DNA of 64,000 nt from Macrocystis pyrifera (lineage: Eukaryota > Sar > Phaeophyceae > Laminariales > Laminariaceae): NCBI GenBank assembly GCA_031763025.1, contig JASSKH010000031.1, positions 6,894,652 to 6,958,651 of the forward strand, in the 5' to 3' direction. The first letter of the stretch is position 1. Each line of letters begins with the position of its first letter. This document shows positions 36,410-47,300 of the stretch, piece after piece. Below the pieces are notes generated by a model. The model was not told the DNA's origin. It was given only the letters and a program-made list of their open reading frames with translations, and did no database searches. A program made the translations under genes and the position numbers.

Positions 36410-39400
36410 GCAACGGAACGCCACAGCTGCTAGCAACGATATGAAAAGGAGGGAGAAAAAAAGTACGTACGCCGAGGCCGTCCGAAAAGTATTTTTGGTA
36501 CCTCACTATAGACCCACCTCCGCATGCTGTACGGCAACAACGCAGCAGCAGCATAGCAACAATACGAAATACGAGAAAAAGTAGTACGTACGCAAAATGC
36601 AGGAGCAAAACGACCAAAATATTTTTTTTACGTATCAAAAAAAAACCATTTGGGCCAATAAAAACAATAATCCGCGATATGAAAATAAGGAAGAAAAAAA
36701 GTATGTACCCTGGTATGCCGCAATCGCAAAACCTACGGAATTTCATTGACGATACCGAAATATGTACATACACAAGTGCAGCATGATGTACGGCAACAAC
36801 GCAGCAGCACCACAGCAGCAGGATAGCAACGATATACGTATATGAAAATAACCAAGCCAAAAACGAGAAATTGCAGTACGTACGCAAAATGCAGGAGCAA
36901 AACGACAAAAATATTTTTTCACGTATCAAAAGGAACCATTTGGGTTCAAAAACGACCAAGAAAAACACTAATCCGAGTACATATACGAACATTCAGTGGA
37001 TATTGCGGCAGCACATTAGCAGCAGCACATTAGCAGCAGCAGCAGCAGAAGCAGCTACAGCATTAGCAGCAGCAGAAGCTGCAACGAATCGCCGCAGCGT
37101 TGGCAGCAGCGTTGGCAGCAGCGTTGGCAGCGTTGGCAGCAGCAGCAGCAGCATAGCAACGATATGAAAATAAGGAAGAAAAAAAGCATGTACCCTGGTA
37201 TGCCGCCATCGCAAAACCTACGGAATTGACGATCCGAAAATATGTACGCTTCCAGCATGATGCACGGCAACAACGCAGCAGCACTACATACAGCAGCAGC
37301 AAGTGCACAGGAGCAGCAGGTGCACAGCACGGCAACAACGCAGCAGCACTACAGCAGCAGCGAGTGCACAGGAGAAGCAGGTGCACAGCAGCAGCAGCAC
37401 TCATGGCGTGGCGCTGACAGCAGCAGCAGCGGCAGCAGCGGCAGCCGAAAACGAGCAAAATGAGCATGTGGAGTCACCCAAACATGTACACACAGAAATC
37501 GTGTGCATGCACCGAAAATGCACCACAGTAGCAGCAGCACTCACGTCGTTCGGTGCAGTGGTGACGGCGACAGCTGAATCCTCCGTTCCTTCGTTCACGT
37601 CCCGCAAACAGTTGTGCATGTGCGCGTTCGCGTGCACTGTGTGTAAGAGGAGCCGACGCAACGCACGACGGGGAAAGAACGAGCATGGATGAGTAAAAAA
37701 AAAAAAAAACGCTTGGACGTAAGTTTGTATGCCAAAAGGCAATTGAAAACCCCCAAAAAACGTACTGGCAACATACAGCATGCACAATAGACATAAGACA
37801 CTCACCACTGTCAGCAGTCTCGAGGGAGTACGAGACAGTCCCTTCCTTGATCGGGCGAGCACAGAACTCGCAGTCGGTTGCCCTGTCAGGATGATCCCGC
37901 CACCACGCACGTGAGATCCTTGCAGGTGGCGAAGGCCACGTTTTTGCCACCAGGTGCGGAGTTCTTGACCAAGTGCTGGTCCGTGCACTGGTCGCAAACA
38001 ACAGCCGGTACCAGGTCGGTCTTTGTCGTTGCCGCTCTCTTGCCAGAGGGCGAGGACCACGCGCCTCTCGACGAGGGGGAGGTGAGCTTAGGGGGCGTGG
38101 AGAAGGGAGAGGCGGGGGCTGCAGCACCAGCAGGTTCGCCACCGACAGCAGCAGCTTGGCCGCCGACAGATGCACCTATCTATGCCGTTCGTCGAAGGCG
38201 AGACGCCTCTTTTAGGCGCCGTGCGAAGAGCTGTCTATTGGTTGGCAGTTTGCGGAAGAAGAAAGAAGAAAGGTTGTTTGGCTGTTCGGCTGTTTCAAAG
38301 AAGAAGGGCTGTTTGCGAAGAGCTGTCTATTAGTCAGTCTGTCTGCCAAGAGCTAGCAAGTGACAACGACCTCAAAAATCGTAATTATAGTTGTATCTAT
38401 ACAGGTTTTGTGTGTGTACCGTAGGTCCTATTAACTATGCCCCCCCGTAACACTGTTGTAGACATAGTGAGTCACTATTAATAATACTGTAGTACTATTG
38501 ATGACTTTAATTGCACTAATGACGTGCTAATACGAAGTAGTACTACTACAGGGGTCCATAGTTAACAGGACCAGGTTTCGTTAGTAAAAATAGGTAAATA
38601 TATAGGATTTTATGTATACCATAGGTCCTACCTATTAACTGTGGACCCCCGTAATAATGACTTTTAACGGTACTAAGGACTGTACTACTACGGGGGTCCG
38701 TAGTTAACAGGACCAAATTTTGTTAGTAAAAATGGGTAAATATATAGGTTTCTATGTTTACCATAGATCCTGTTAACTGTGTACCCCCCCCGTAATAATG
38801 GCTTTAAAGGCACTGATGACGTACATTAACATTGACTTTAATGACGCTGATGACGCGCTAATAGTGCTGTTACGGGGTCCATAGTTAATAGGACCTATGG
38901 TGTACATGAAAACCTATGTGTTTACCCATTTTTACTAACAATTTTTGGTCCTGTTAACTATGGTCCCCCGTAATGATGACTTGAAATTAATAGTACGAGT
39001 GACTTACTATTAGTGCTATCAATAATGACGTATTAGTACTAAGTACTTACTATTAATATTAGTACTATTACGGGGGTCCATAGTTAACAGGACCAAATAT
39101 TGTTAGAAAAAATTGGTAAATATATAGGTTTTTATGTATACCATAGGTCCTATTAACTATGGACCCCCGTAATAATTACTTACCAGGGTAGTATTTGTAC
39201 TATTACGGGGGACCATAGCCCGGTGGCTTGGTAGGTGGTCCGCGTGCCTGTCAAGATCAATTTCGTGGGTTCAAGTCCCACCGAGTGCATGCTCATACGT
39301 AGGGACTTTTTCTTGCATAAAAAATTGATAAGCGGAAAGCGCGAAAGCGTGAGTTGGCTACATTCGATGAAAATCGACGAGCAGTGGGAATGCTGAACCC

Positions 39401-39531
39401 TATGCGCGACAAAAAATGAAGGCACGTACCGGGGGGGAGAAGGGACGACACCCGTGACCACGGCTTGTCCAGAAGATCGTCGAGGGTAAAAAAACCTCGT
39501 ACGAGTGGGCTGGAAAGTAAAAGTGATGGAT

Positions 39532-39564
<33 letters not shown>

Positions 39565-41336
39565 AATAGTGAATGGGACGAAATTTCCGTAACAAAATAG
39601 GGAAACATACTCGTATAGGTTTTTGTGTGTACCGTAGGTGCTATTTACTATGGTCCTCCGTAATACTAAAATTACGTGGTACGCGCTGTTAATAGTAATA
39701 CAGAGCTCCTGGAATGAGAATGGCCCGGGGAAAAGGTACCGGGTACTGTCCACAGGTGCACCCCTATCATGGTAGAGTAGAGTAGATAGCAGCTACTGTA
39801 CACAGGTGCACCCCTATCATGGTAGGGTAGAGTAGATAGCAGGTACTGTACGCAGGTGTCTGTTGTTTGTTGCTACTTACCAAGTATACTACTTTGTGAA
39901 GTATATTGGGTAATGGGTCTTTTAAACCCTCTTAACTGATATCAACAGGACAGCAGTCCGTTTTTTTTGGGACAAATTACTCGAGAATTTGACTAGTTTG
40001 TCCATGTTTTGGGGACAAACCAGTAAAATCAAATTCTAATAATGAGTAGATTGTCTCCGAAACGAGACTGCATCTCTACCAAATGAGTTAAAAGTAGCAC
40101 TATAGTCATTCGTACAATACTTGCTGTTTTGCGGTGAGCAGCGGTCGGCGGTGTATGGTGTATGCGTGTTATTTTCATCCAGGTGTTTTTTTCTCTCGTT
40201 GATGTGTTCGTATGTTTGTTTGTCTGTTCTCTTGTTTTTGCGGTTTCGCTCCCTGAACGGACTCTGGCAAGGACTTCATAAAAAATTCTGCAGGCTAAGT
40301 AATACCAAGCCTAATAATATCGAAATTTAATAATATCAAATGCAATGATCTCAAACTTGATGATGTCAAACTTAATAATCTCGAACCTAGCACTCTCTAA
40401 CCTCACAATCTCGAACCTGATAGTTTCAAAACCTACAATCTCGAGCCTAAGAGAAACCTGTTCACACTTTTCCGTTTTTTTTTTTCTTCTTCGTGTTCAG
40501 ATGCTTGACCCTTTGGACCCCATGCTGGATTCGGACATTTATCTCTTTCACACCGAGAACATCCAGCTACCCAGTATATCACAAAACTATGAATCTATTT
40601 TTTTTCGATGATTTCACACAAAATAATCTCGAACCTCAGAATGTCAAAGCGAATAATCTCGAACCTCACAATCTCGAAACCAGATTATTAAGCCTGCACG
40701 CTGATTAATGAACTCCTTGCCAGGGTCCGTTCAGGGAGGGAAGCCGCAAAAAAAAAAAACTTAAAAATATATGTATCCTGCCAAACATCATACAACCACG
40801 AGCCTGATAAAACCTATTACGGGGGTCCATAGTTAATAGGACCTATGATATACATACAAACATATATATCTACCTATTTTTACTATTAATAGCAGAATTT
40901 GGTCCTATTTACTATGGTCCCCCGTAATAGTGTATAATACTATGTCAAACCTCATATATATAGCCACAAGTCCGATGGTGCCGAAGCTAACACATGCCTA
41001 TTACGGGGGTCCATAGTTAACAGGACCTATGGTATACATAAAAACCTATATATTTACCTATTTTTACTAATAAAATTTGGTCCCGTTAACTATGGACCCC
41101 CGTAATAATATTATAATTTCACACGAAAAAATCTGAGGAACTTAAGATGCGTGCTACGACCGAGGTAGCACTTTTTTTCTTTTTTTTTTTGCCGTTTTTG
41201 TTTTCTGACCGACAGTGCGGGTGGGCACTTTAAGGGCACCGTCAACACTACCCAATATCGCCAAATCTGAGTTTTTGTTCGACTTCCTATTCGAGCAAAC
41301 ACCTACGATATATAAGACCGAGCTTACGCGTCCGTT

Positions 41337-41374
<38 letters not shown>

Positions 41375-44300
41375 GGTTTTTTTTTCTTGTCGAAAACAGA
41401 TTCCTGGGAGATGTAGCGGAGTTCCTCAAGTCAGGAGCCTGAGAAATAATAGCTGGTACTCGTGCCGTACCTGTACCATACCACGCGTCCTGCTTGTGGT
41501 CTCAAACCTAACCTCTGATATGTATATCATACCGTCGTACCTGTTCTTCGCATAGCTTGTTCACCCCTAACCTTATCGCACGAATGATGTTTTTTGCAAG
41601 GTGCTGGAGCCGTTAGACCCCATCCTGGACTCGAACATGTCCCTGCTCTATACCGAGGACGTCAACATGGCCAGCGACCGCTCGCCTACGCTACCCGTCC
41701 AGGGGGGGTTCATGGTCATCCGTCCCGACCTTAAGGTCTTCAATGATCTTGTTCAGGTGACGGGGGGTTGCTTGTAAATGGGGGGCCCGGGCGTTGGAGG
41801 GTGTAGGGTTGGGCGGGGGTGGGGTGTACTCGATAGAAGAGATGTACTCGATCTCATGCATGGCCGTAGTCGTATGACCATAGACCCTCGCATCCCTACA
41901 ATGCCGGGACGGAGCATGTCGGGTTTTCACCGACCAGGCAGACATTGCTTGCTCGCACCAAGCGCGAAGCGCCGTGAGGTGTCCGGCGAGTGGCTTGAAG
42001 GGTGAGCCGCATCCTACTAATAACCGCTTGTGAGGCGGACTTGAATATGGATGGCAGCTTCAATGAGTTAGTTTAATTTCCGGTGTGGCCACTTCCAGAG
42101 ACAGCAATGGGAGTACTATGTAACTGCCTCTTGGGTCCCGTACCTTGAACACTACGTGATACGATCAATTCCCTTGTGCAGAGTAAAGGCTGTTTACTTC
42201 GCACAAATGATCTAAGGCCGTTTCCTATTCGGTTCGATTTCGAGCTTCAGATTTGTATTTTTCGATTTTGAAATCGAATGACCCTACTTATGCAGTCCGA
42301 TTATGCAAAATCCGAACGGAATTTTTTCGATTTGAGAATCCGATGACCCAAGTCGTCGGATTTTGGGCCAAAATCCGACGACCCTGGGTCATCAGATTTT
42401 GAGATCGAAAAATGGCATGCTCTCTAAATTCAAGATGTTATCCACGACAGCAAACAGCAGCAGAACGATCGATGAGTTGGATGGTGATACAGCTGTATAG
42501 CGACGTTGCCTCGCGCCCGACGCGCGGACGGCGCGTCCCTCCGTGGCCAGACTAGAGTCGGCTGGCGCGGGCTCGGGCCTAGAGACCAAGAGAAGAGCAC
42601 TCTGCAGGCGCCTCTCCGTGGATACGTACTCGTAGACCACTGCTGTACAGCAGCAGCAGCAGTCAGTCACAAAATGAAACGCAAAATACCAAGACAGGTT
42701 GGCTCTAGCGCACTCGCCACGTCTCTTCGCCACCAGACTAGCGGCAGTCAGCGTGGGCTCGGACGCTCGGGTCCTAAGCGCAGGGCAGCGCACCCAGCGC
42801 GTGTCTTCGCGGCGCCAAATCACAAAAACAGCAGTTGGTCTCGGCGTTCGGTCGATCTGATTTTTCCGCATAGGAAGACCCTTTCGATTTGTCAAGCTCA
42901 TATCTGAAAATGTCATCGGGTCAAAATCTGAAGCTCAAAAATCGAACCGCATAGGAAACAGCCTAACTAGACGACTAGCTGTGGGCGACCGCCAAAAAAA
43001 AAAAACAAAAAAAAAACAAACAAACAAACAAAAACGGTACCCTGGATGTCTATTAATAGCTCACGTAGTGAGCGGCATGTTTACAGTGTCGTTGCCAACC
43101 GACGCCAACCCAACCCATATATGGAGGGCGGGGGTGGGGGGGGGTGTACTCACTATCGTGCATGGCCGCAGTCGTATGACCATAGACCCTCGCATCCCTA
43201 CAATGCCGGGAGGGAGGACGTTGGGTTTTCACCGACCAGGCAGACATTGCTTGCACCAAGCGCGAAGCGCCGTGAGGTGTTGGGCGAGTCGCATGAAGGG
43301 TGAGCTGCATCCTACAAAAACCGCTTTAGAGGCGGATTTTGTTGCATACGGAGGACAGCATCAATGAACTGATTTAATTTCTGGTGTGGCCACTTGTACT
43401 GGACATAATGCAATCATGCATGGCCGTAGTGGTACTGCCATAGACGCTATTACGGGGGAACATAGTTAATGGGACCTGCGGTGCACACAAACAACCATAT
43501 ATTTCCATAATTTTACTGACAATACTTGGTCCTATTTACTATGGCCCCCCGTAATAGCATCCCTATATACATTGCCGAGACGGAGAGGGTTGTCACGGAC
43601 CTGGCAGGCATTGCTTGCACTACTAGTAGTCGCATGAAGGGTGAGCTGCATCCTGATAAGAACCCGCTTGTGGGGCGGTCTTGCATCTGGATGACAGCGT
43701 CAACGGGTTGATTTCGTTTGTCGGGGGGGCGGGGGCGGGGGGATTTATCATTTTATTCGTTGCTTGCGTCCATGATTCCATCATAGACCATGCGTCCGTT
43801 TCGGGGCGGAGCACCGTTCCTACTCTTAGCAAATACACTCCAGCGTTTCGGGGGCTCAAAGAGTTTTTTTTTCCGATAGATTACACCTCGTTTTTTTGCT
43901 AATCGTATCTCTTTCCTAGAGGGGAAGAGGGTGTACTCATGCCATGTGTGGCCGTAGTCGTATGGCCATACTCGTAGACCCTCGCATCCGGCGTGAGAGT
44001 GAATCCTAACTTGAGTCATGCAAGTGGGGACGGATGCTTTACCGATGTTTTTTTGCCGATGTTTTTCCCCCGTTAAAATCCATCGTCCCGATTTTGCCGA
44101 TTTTGCCGATTTTGCCGATTCCGATTAAAATCGATCGAACCCGATTTATTTGGGGTGATTCGGCTCCGATTTAGCGCTCCCAAAAACGCACCTTTGTGTT
44201 TCGGGACACAGCAGTGGTGTCTTCCAAGACTTGCCACTCAGGAGAAAAAAAAATTCAAACATTTTAGACACTATTATTCATACAAGTAGTTTCCTTATAT

Positions 44301-47300
44301 TTCCGTCCAGAGAGGTATGTTTCATGACACCCCTCCGAAAAGTACTATTGCGGGGGACCATAATAAACAGGACCGACGGTTTACACAAAAACCTATAAGT
44401 TTACCTGTTTTTACGAGCAATATTTGGTCCTATTTACTATGGTTCCCCGCAGTACGGTAAGCCAACCGCTGTGTTGGGCTATTGTTGAGATGTGTCCTCT
44501 TAGGCCACCCGGAACCTAAACCTCTCAACTGTTTCTCACTCGGTAGTTTTTTTTTCGATTCTCCGGCGAGTAGGTAGAAACAGAGCCTTACGCGTTTTTT
44601 TTTTTTTTCGGGGGATTGCAGCAGTCCCGTTCCGGGGAAACGCTGCTGTACCTACTTGCTGTACAATTTGACCGGTTTGGTCCCCCAAAACGGTGCTGCG
44701 CTTTGCCCTAGAAGGTGTAATATATGGCTCTCTTTTGGAAGCCCGAGACAAGCGACCCGACCACAACGGTTGGTAGCTTTTGGTGTTAATCAGCAGCATA
44801 TCAGCCGTCTGCGCGAGAGAGGCGTTCAACGATAGAGGTTCGCCCTCTAATTTTTCTGAGGCTCCTCACTTGACCTTAAGGAGCTCCACACCTCACCCGA
44901 AAACTGACTTGAGTGAAAATGAAATTGAATCCCGATGAAATAATCCCATGGCCCCCATGTACACAGTTACGTCGTTTTTCGAAGCAAGGGTGGCATTCTG
45001 ACGAGGATTTTGGGCTGAGGAGCACCCCGTCATCCGGAAAAAAAAAAAAAGTAGCCGAAATATGCCACCTCTACCGCAGAACGCGTTGCGAGCACTGCAA
45101 GAAGCGCGAGCGGCCCAGCGGTACGGGGCTTCGCCTCCTCCTGCCCTGCGTACATATACGCCTCCCTGCATTGTAACTCCGACAGCAGCTTGTACGCACC
45201 GTCTCCCAACCGAGCAGCGACGGTAGAGTATATAGCTGTAGTCGTCACTTTTTTGTTTTCGTCAGTCACCAAGTTTCCCTGACGTATTATTACGCCGCGA
45301 GAGGGTTAATATTAACCCGTTTTTAGTACGAGCACTCTCTTTTGGCTCGGTTTTGGGCACGAATTTCCTGGAAGTGGGGTCAGATACTTGCAGGTTTTAT
45401 GCGCATTGCAGTTCAGTGCAGTGCAGTGCAGTGCAGTGCAGTGCAGTGCAGGGCTAAAAGGGTTTGAGCTCACCACGCTTCCGAATGCGCGCACGTCCTG
45501 GCAGCAGTACTGCAGTGCATCCACAGATGCTGTAGATCATCTATCTATCACTGCAGTTCTTAACCTGCCGTTTTGACATGTTGTACGGAATTCTGTACCA
45601 GTACAGAAGCAACGCGGGAAAAACGTGTCCTTGTGTACCACGCGGATTTTTCGTTTCCAATGCGGCAACATGGAGCTGCCTGTAGACCATACAGAGCAGG
45701 AAATTATATGCCCTGAAAGAGATAGATCATGATTTGGGGATCTGATCTGATCTGATCTGATCTGATTGAAACGATTTGTCCGAAGGGTGGAGTCATCGTC
45801 GTCTATTCGACCTGCAGCACGCGCGAGATGTACCTATCAACACAGCTGGAAACCGTGCGTTTCGGCGACGTGCAGTGCTCGATGTCAACATTGCCGACGT
45901 TTCTTGTTCTACATCGTTTGTGTAAAATTATCATATTCTAACTTAACTTACGATCGCTTTTAAGAGAACTAACATTGTTTAAAGTTAACAGTCTCGAAAA
46001 GTGTATCAAACCTTTTTTTTTTTTTCGTAGGTTTTCTACCTCGAATTTTTTGTTGCGCCATTTTAACTCTGTTGTGCTGTTGTTGTATGCACCCACCTGA
46101 ACCCTGGATTCACGGAGACGTCCAGTAGAAATCGCCGCCCAGGGTGTTCGCGAACCTGTTTCCTATATAGCAGCAATCCCAACTCACGAAAAAATCGGAT
46201 CATCCTTAAGGCTGTGGGAAAAAAAAGTAAAGTGGCGCTGTTCACCCAGGCTATTGTTGGGTTGGCTTGCTCTGTTGGATGGGTTGACTCTATAGGTCTT
46301 CGGATTTGCCTCTTTAACCAATGGGGTCCTCGTGGTTTTGTTGGTGTCATGTATTTGAACAACCCGACCGAATTGAAACATCGCGAACACCCTACCGGCT
46401 GGTTGGGTTCGCCGAGATGGTTGAAGCACACTGTTAATCTGTGTACGAGACAACGAAAACAACATGCCAACTATTTGGCTTCGACCTAGGGTTTAAGGTC
46501 AACGTTGCGGTTGGGTAACCCGACTTAAAAAGAGGGGTTGCGGTACAGGCCGAAGTCACCGCTCCTGGCTAGCCTTCTCTCTTGTCCACGATGGGGAACA
46601 CACAGCTTCGAGAACGTAGGCGGGGGGCCAGCCGATTCTGTCCTCTCTTTAACTGTTGTAGCGTTCTTAAGAGAGACGCGTGCTGGGTTAGAGAGGTGGA
46701 ACTTTTTTCAGTCAAACTATTTCTAACGGACGGAGGAGCCCCTCAGCCGTGGTGGAGCTACCGAATCTATCTAGATCGTGCTTCACCATGCTACTCGTCG
46801 TGCACATTGCCCATGGGGGTCGATGTTAATCGGAGGTGAAGAGTACCTACTGTATAATTCCTCGCTTTTGGACCTTCGGTGGGGTGCAGAGCTCTTCAAA
46901 TGAAGAGCCTCGGAAGACTTGAGGTGATTCCCCCCGACCCCTACCATCATCTTGGCGTGCCCTCTCTCATGTCGAGGTACCTATCCACTGTGATGGTCAC
47001 TCGCGTCGTACCCACGCCAACCAATGGTTTTGATTGGGTCGTTTGATCGGCTTGGACGTAGGGGTTCGGCTCAAGGTTTCTGCAGTAGCTGTATATATAT
47101 ATAGCGTGCACAGCAGTGGTGATTTTTCAACCATAGTTGTCGGACAAGTGACCCTGCCTCCTCCCCGCGATGTCTTGTATCATGAAACGCCTCCGCAGAT
47201 CGTGAAAACCACGCCGCATACTCCTGCCGGGGGCTGGGGCGGGAGCAAAGTCGGACTTTTCTGGGGAGGAATTACCGTGCAGGGGCTCCTTCCGTACTAC

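Larger units (their letters stand above)
35191..38396 (-). mobile_element. Large tandem element, copy 2 (3.2 kb)
   Basis: Same start (CAAGGCTTTCCTTCGGAGTG) and end (TATAGTTGTAT) as copy 1. It is shorter mainly because the CAG-rich middle (36060-37440) and the G-run are smaller. Head-to-tail placement indicates a tandem duplication after, or during, insertion into the MITE. Confidence 0.7.
31034..38450 (+). mobile_element. TTACGG MITE split by a 7.3-kb insertion
   Basis: The left half (31034-31090) reads GCGGGAACCATAGTAAATAG through to AAAAATAGGTAAATA. The matching right half (38397-38450) reads CTATACAGGTTTTGTGTG through to CCCCCCCGTAA. Joined conceptually they make one ordinary A-form copy, so everything between was inserted later. 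Confidence 0.82.
30609..41600 (+). other. GT8 intron 5 (11 kb)
   Basis: The largest intron. It contains a MITE, a 7.3-kb tandem element inserted in a second MITE, and a row of MITEs with a nested SINE. It also has a 51-bp tandem array, a copy of exon 6 inside an inverted repeat, two more MITEs, and (TTG)n at about 41336-41375. Confidence 0.7.
41757..47198 (+). other. GT8 intron 6 (5.4 kb)
   Basis: It contains R2 copies, a complete Harbinger-like MITE, two TTACGG MITEs, GATTTTGCC repeats (about 44087-44125), a GTGCA run (about 45410-45452) and a GATCT run (about 45739-45766). The stretch 45800-47190 has no recognised element or exon. Confidence 0.6.

Noticed and set aside
39219-39295. A functional tRNA-Asp gene at the SINE head (also 60184-60260)
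   Set aside because: The A and B boxes and the GTC loop are present, but the acceptor and anticodon stems do not pair. The same non-tRNA body and A-rich tail follow both copies.
40501-40611. Exon 6a as a functional alternative to GT8 exon 6
   Set aside because: It lacks a phase-0 donor and the QGGF segment, and it reads into a stop. It was kept as a pseudo-exon and a finding.
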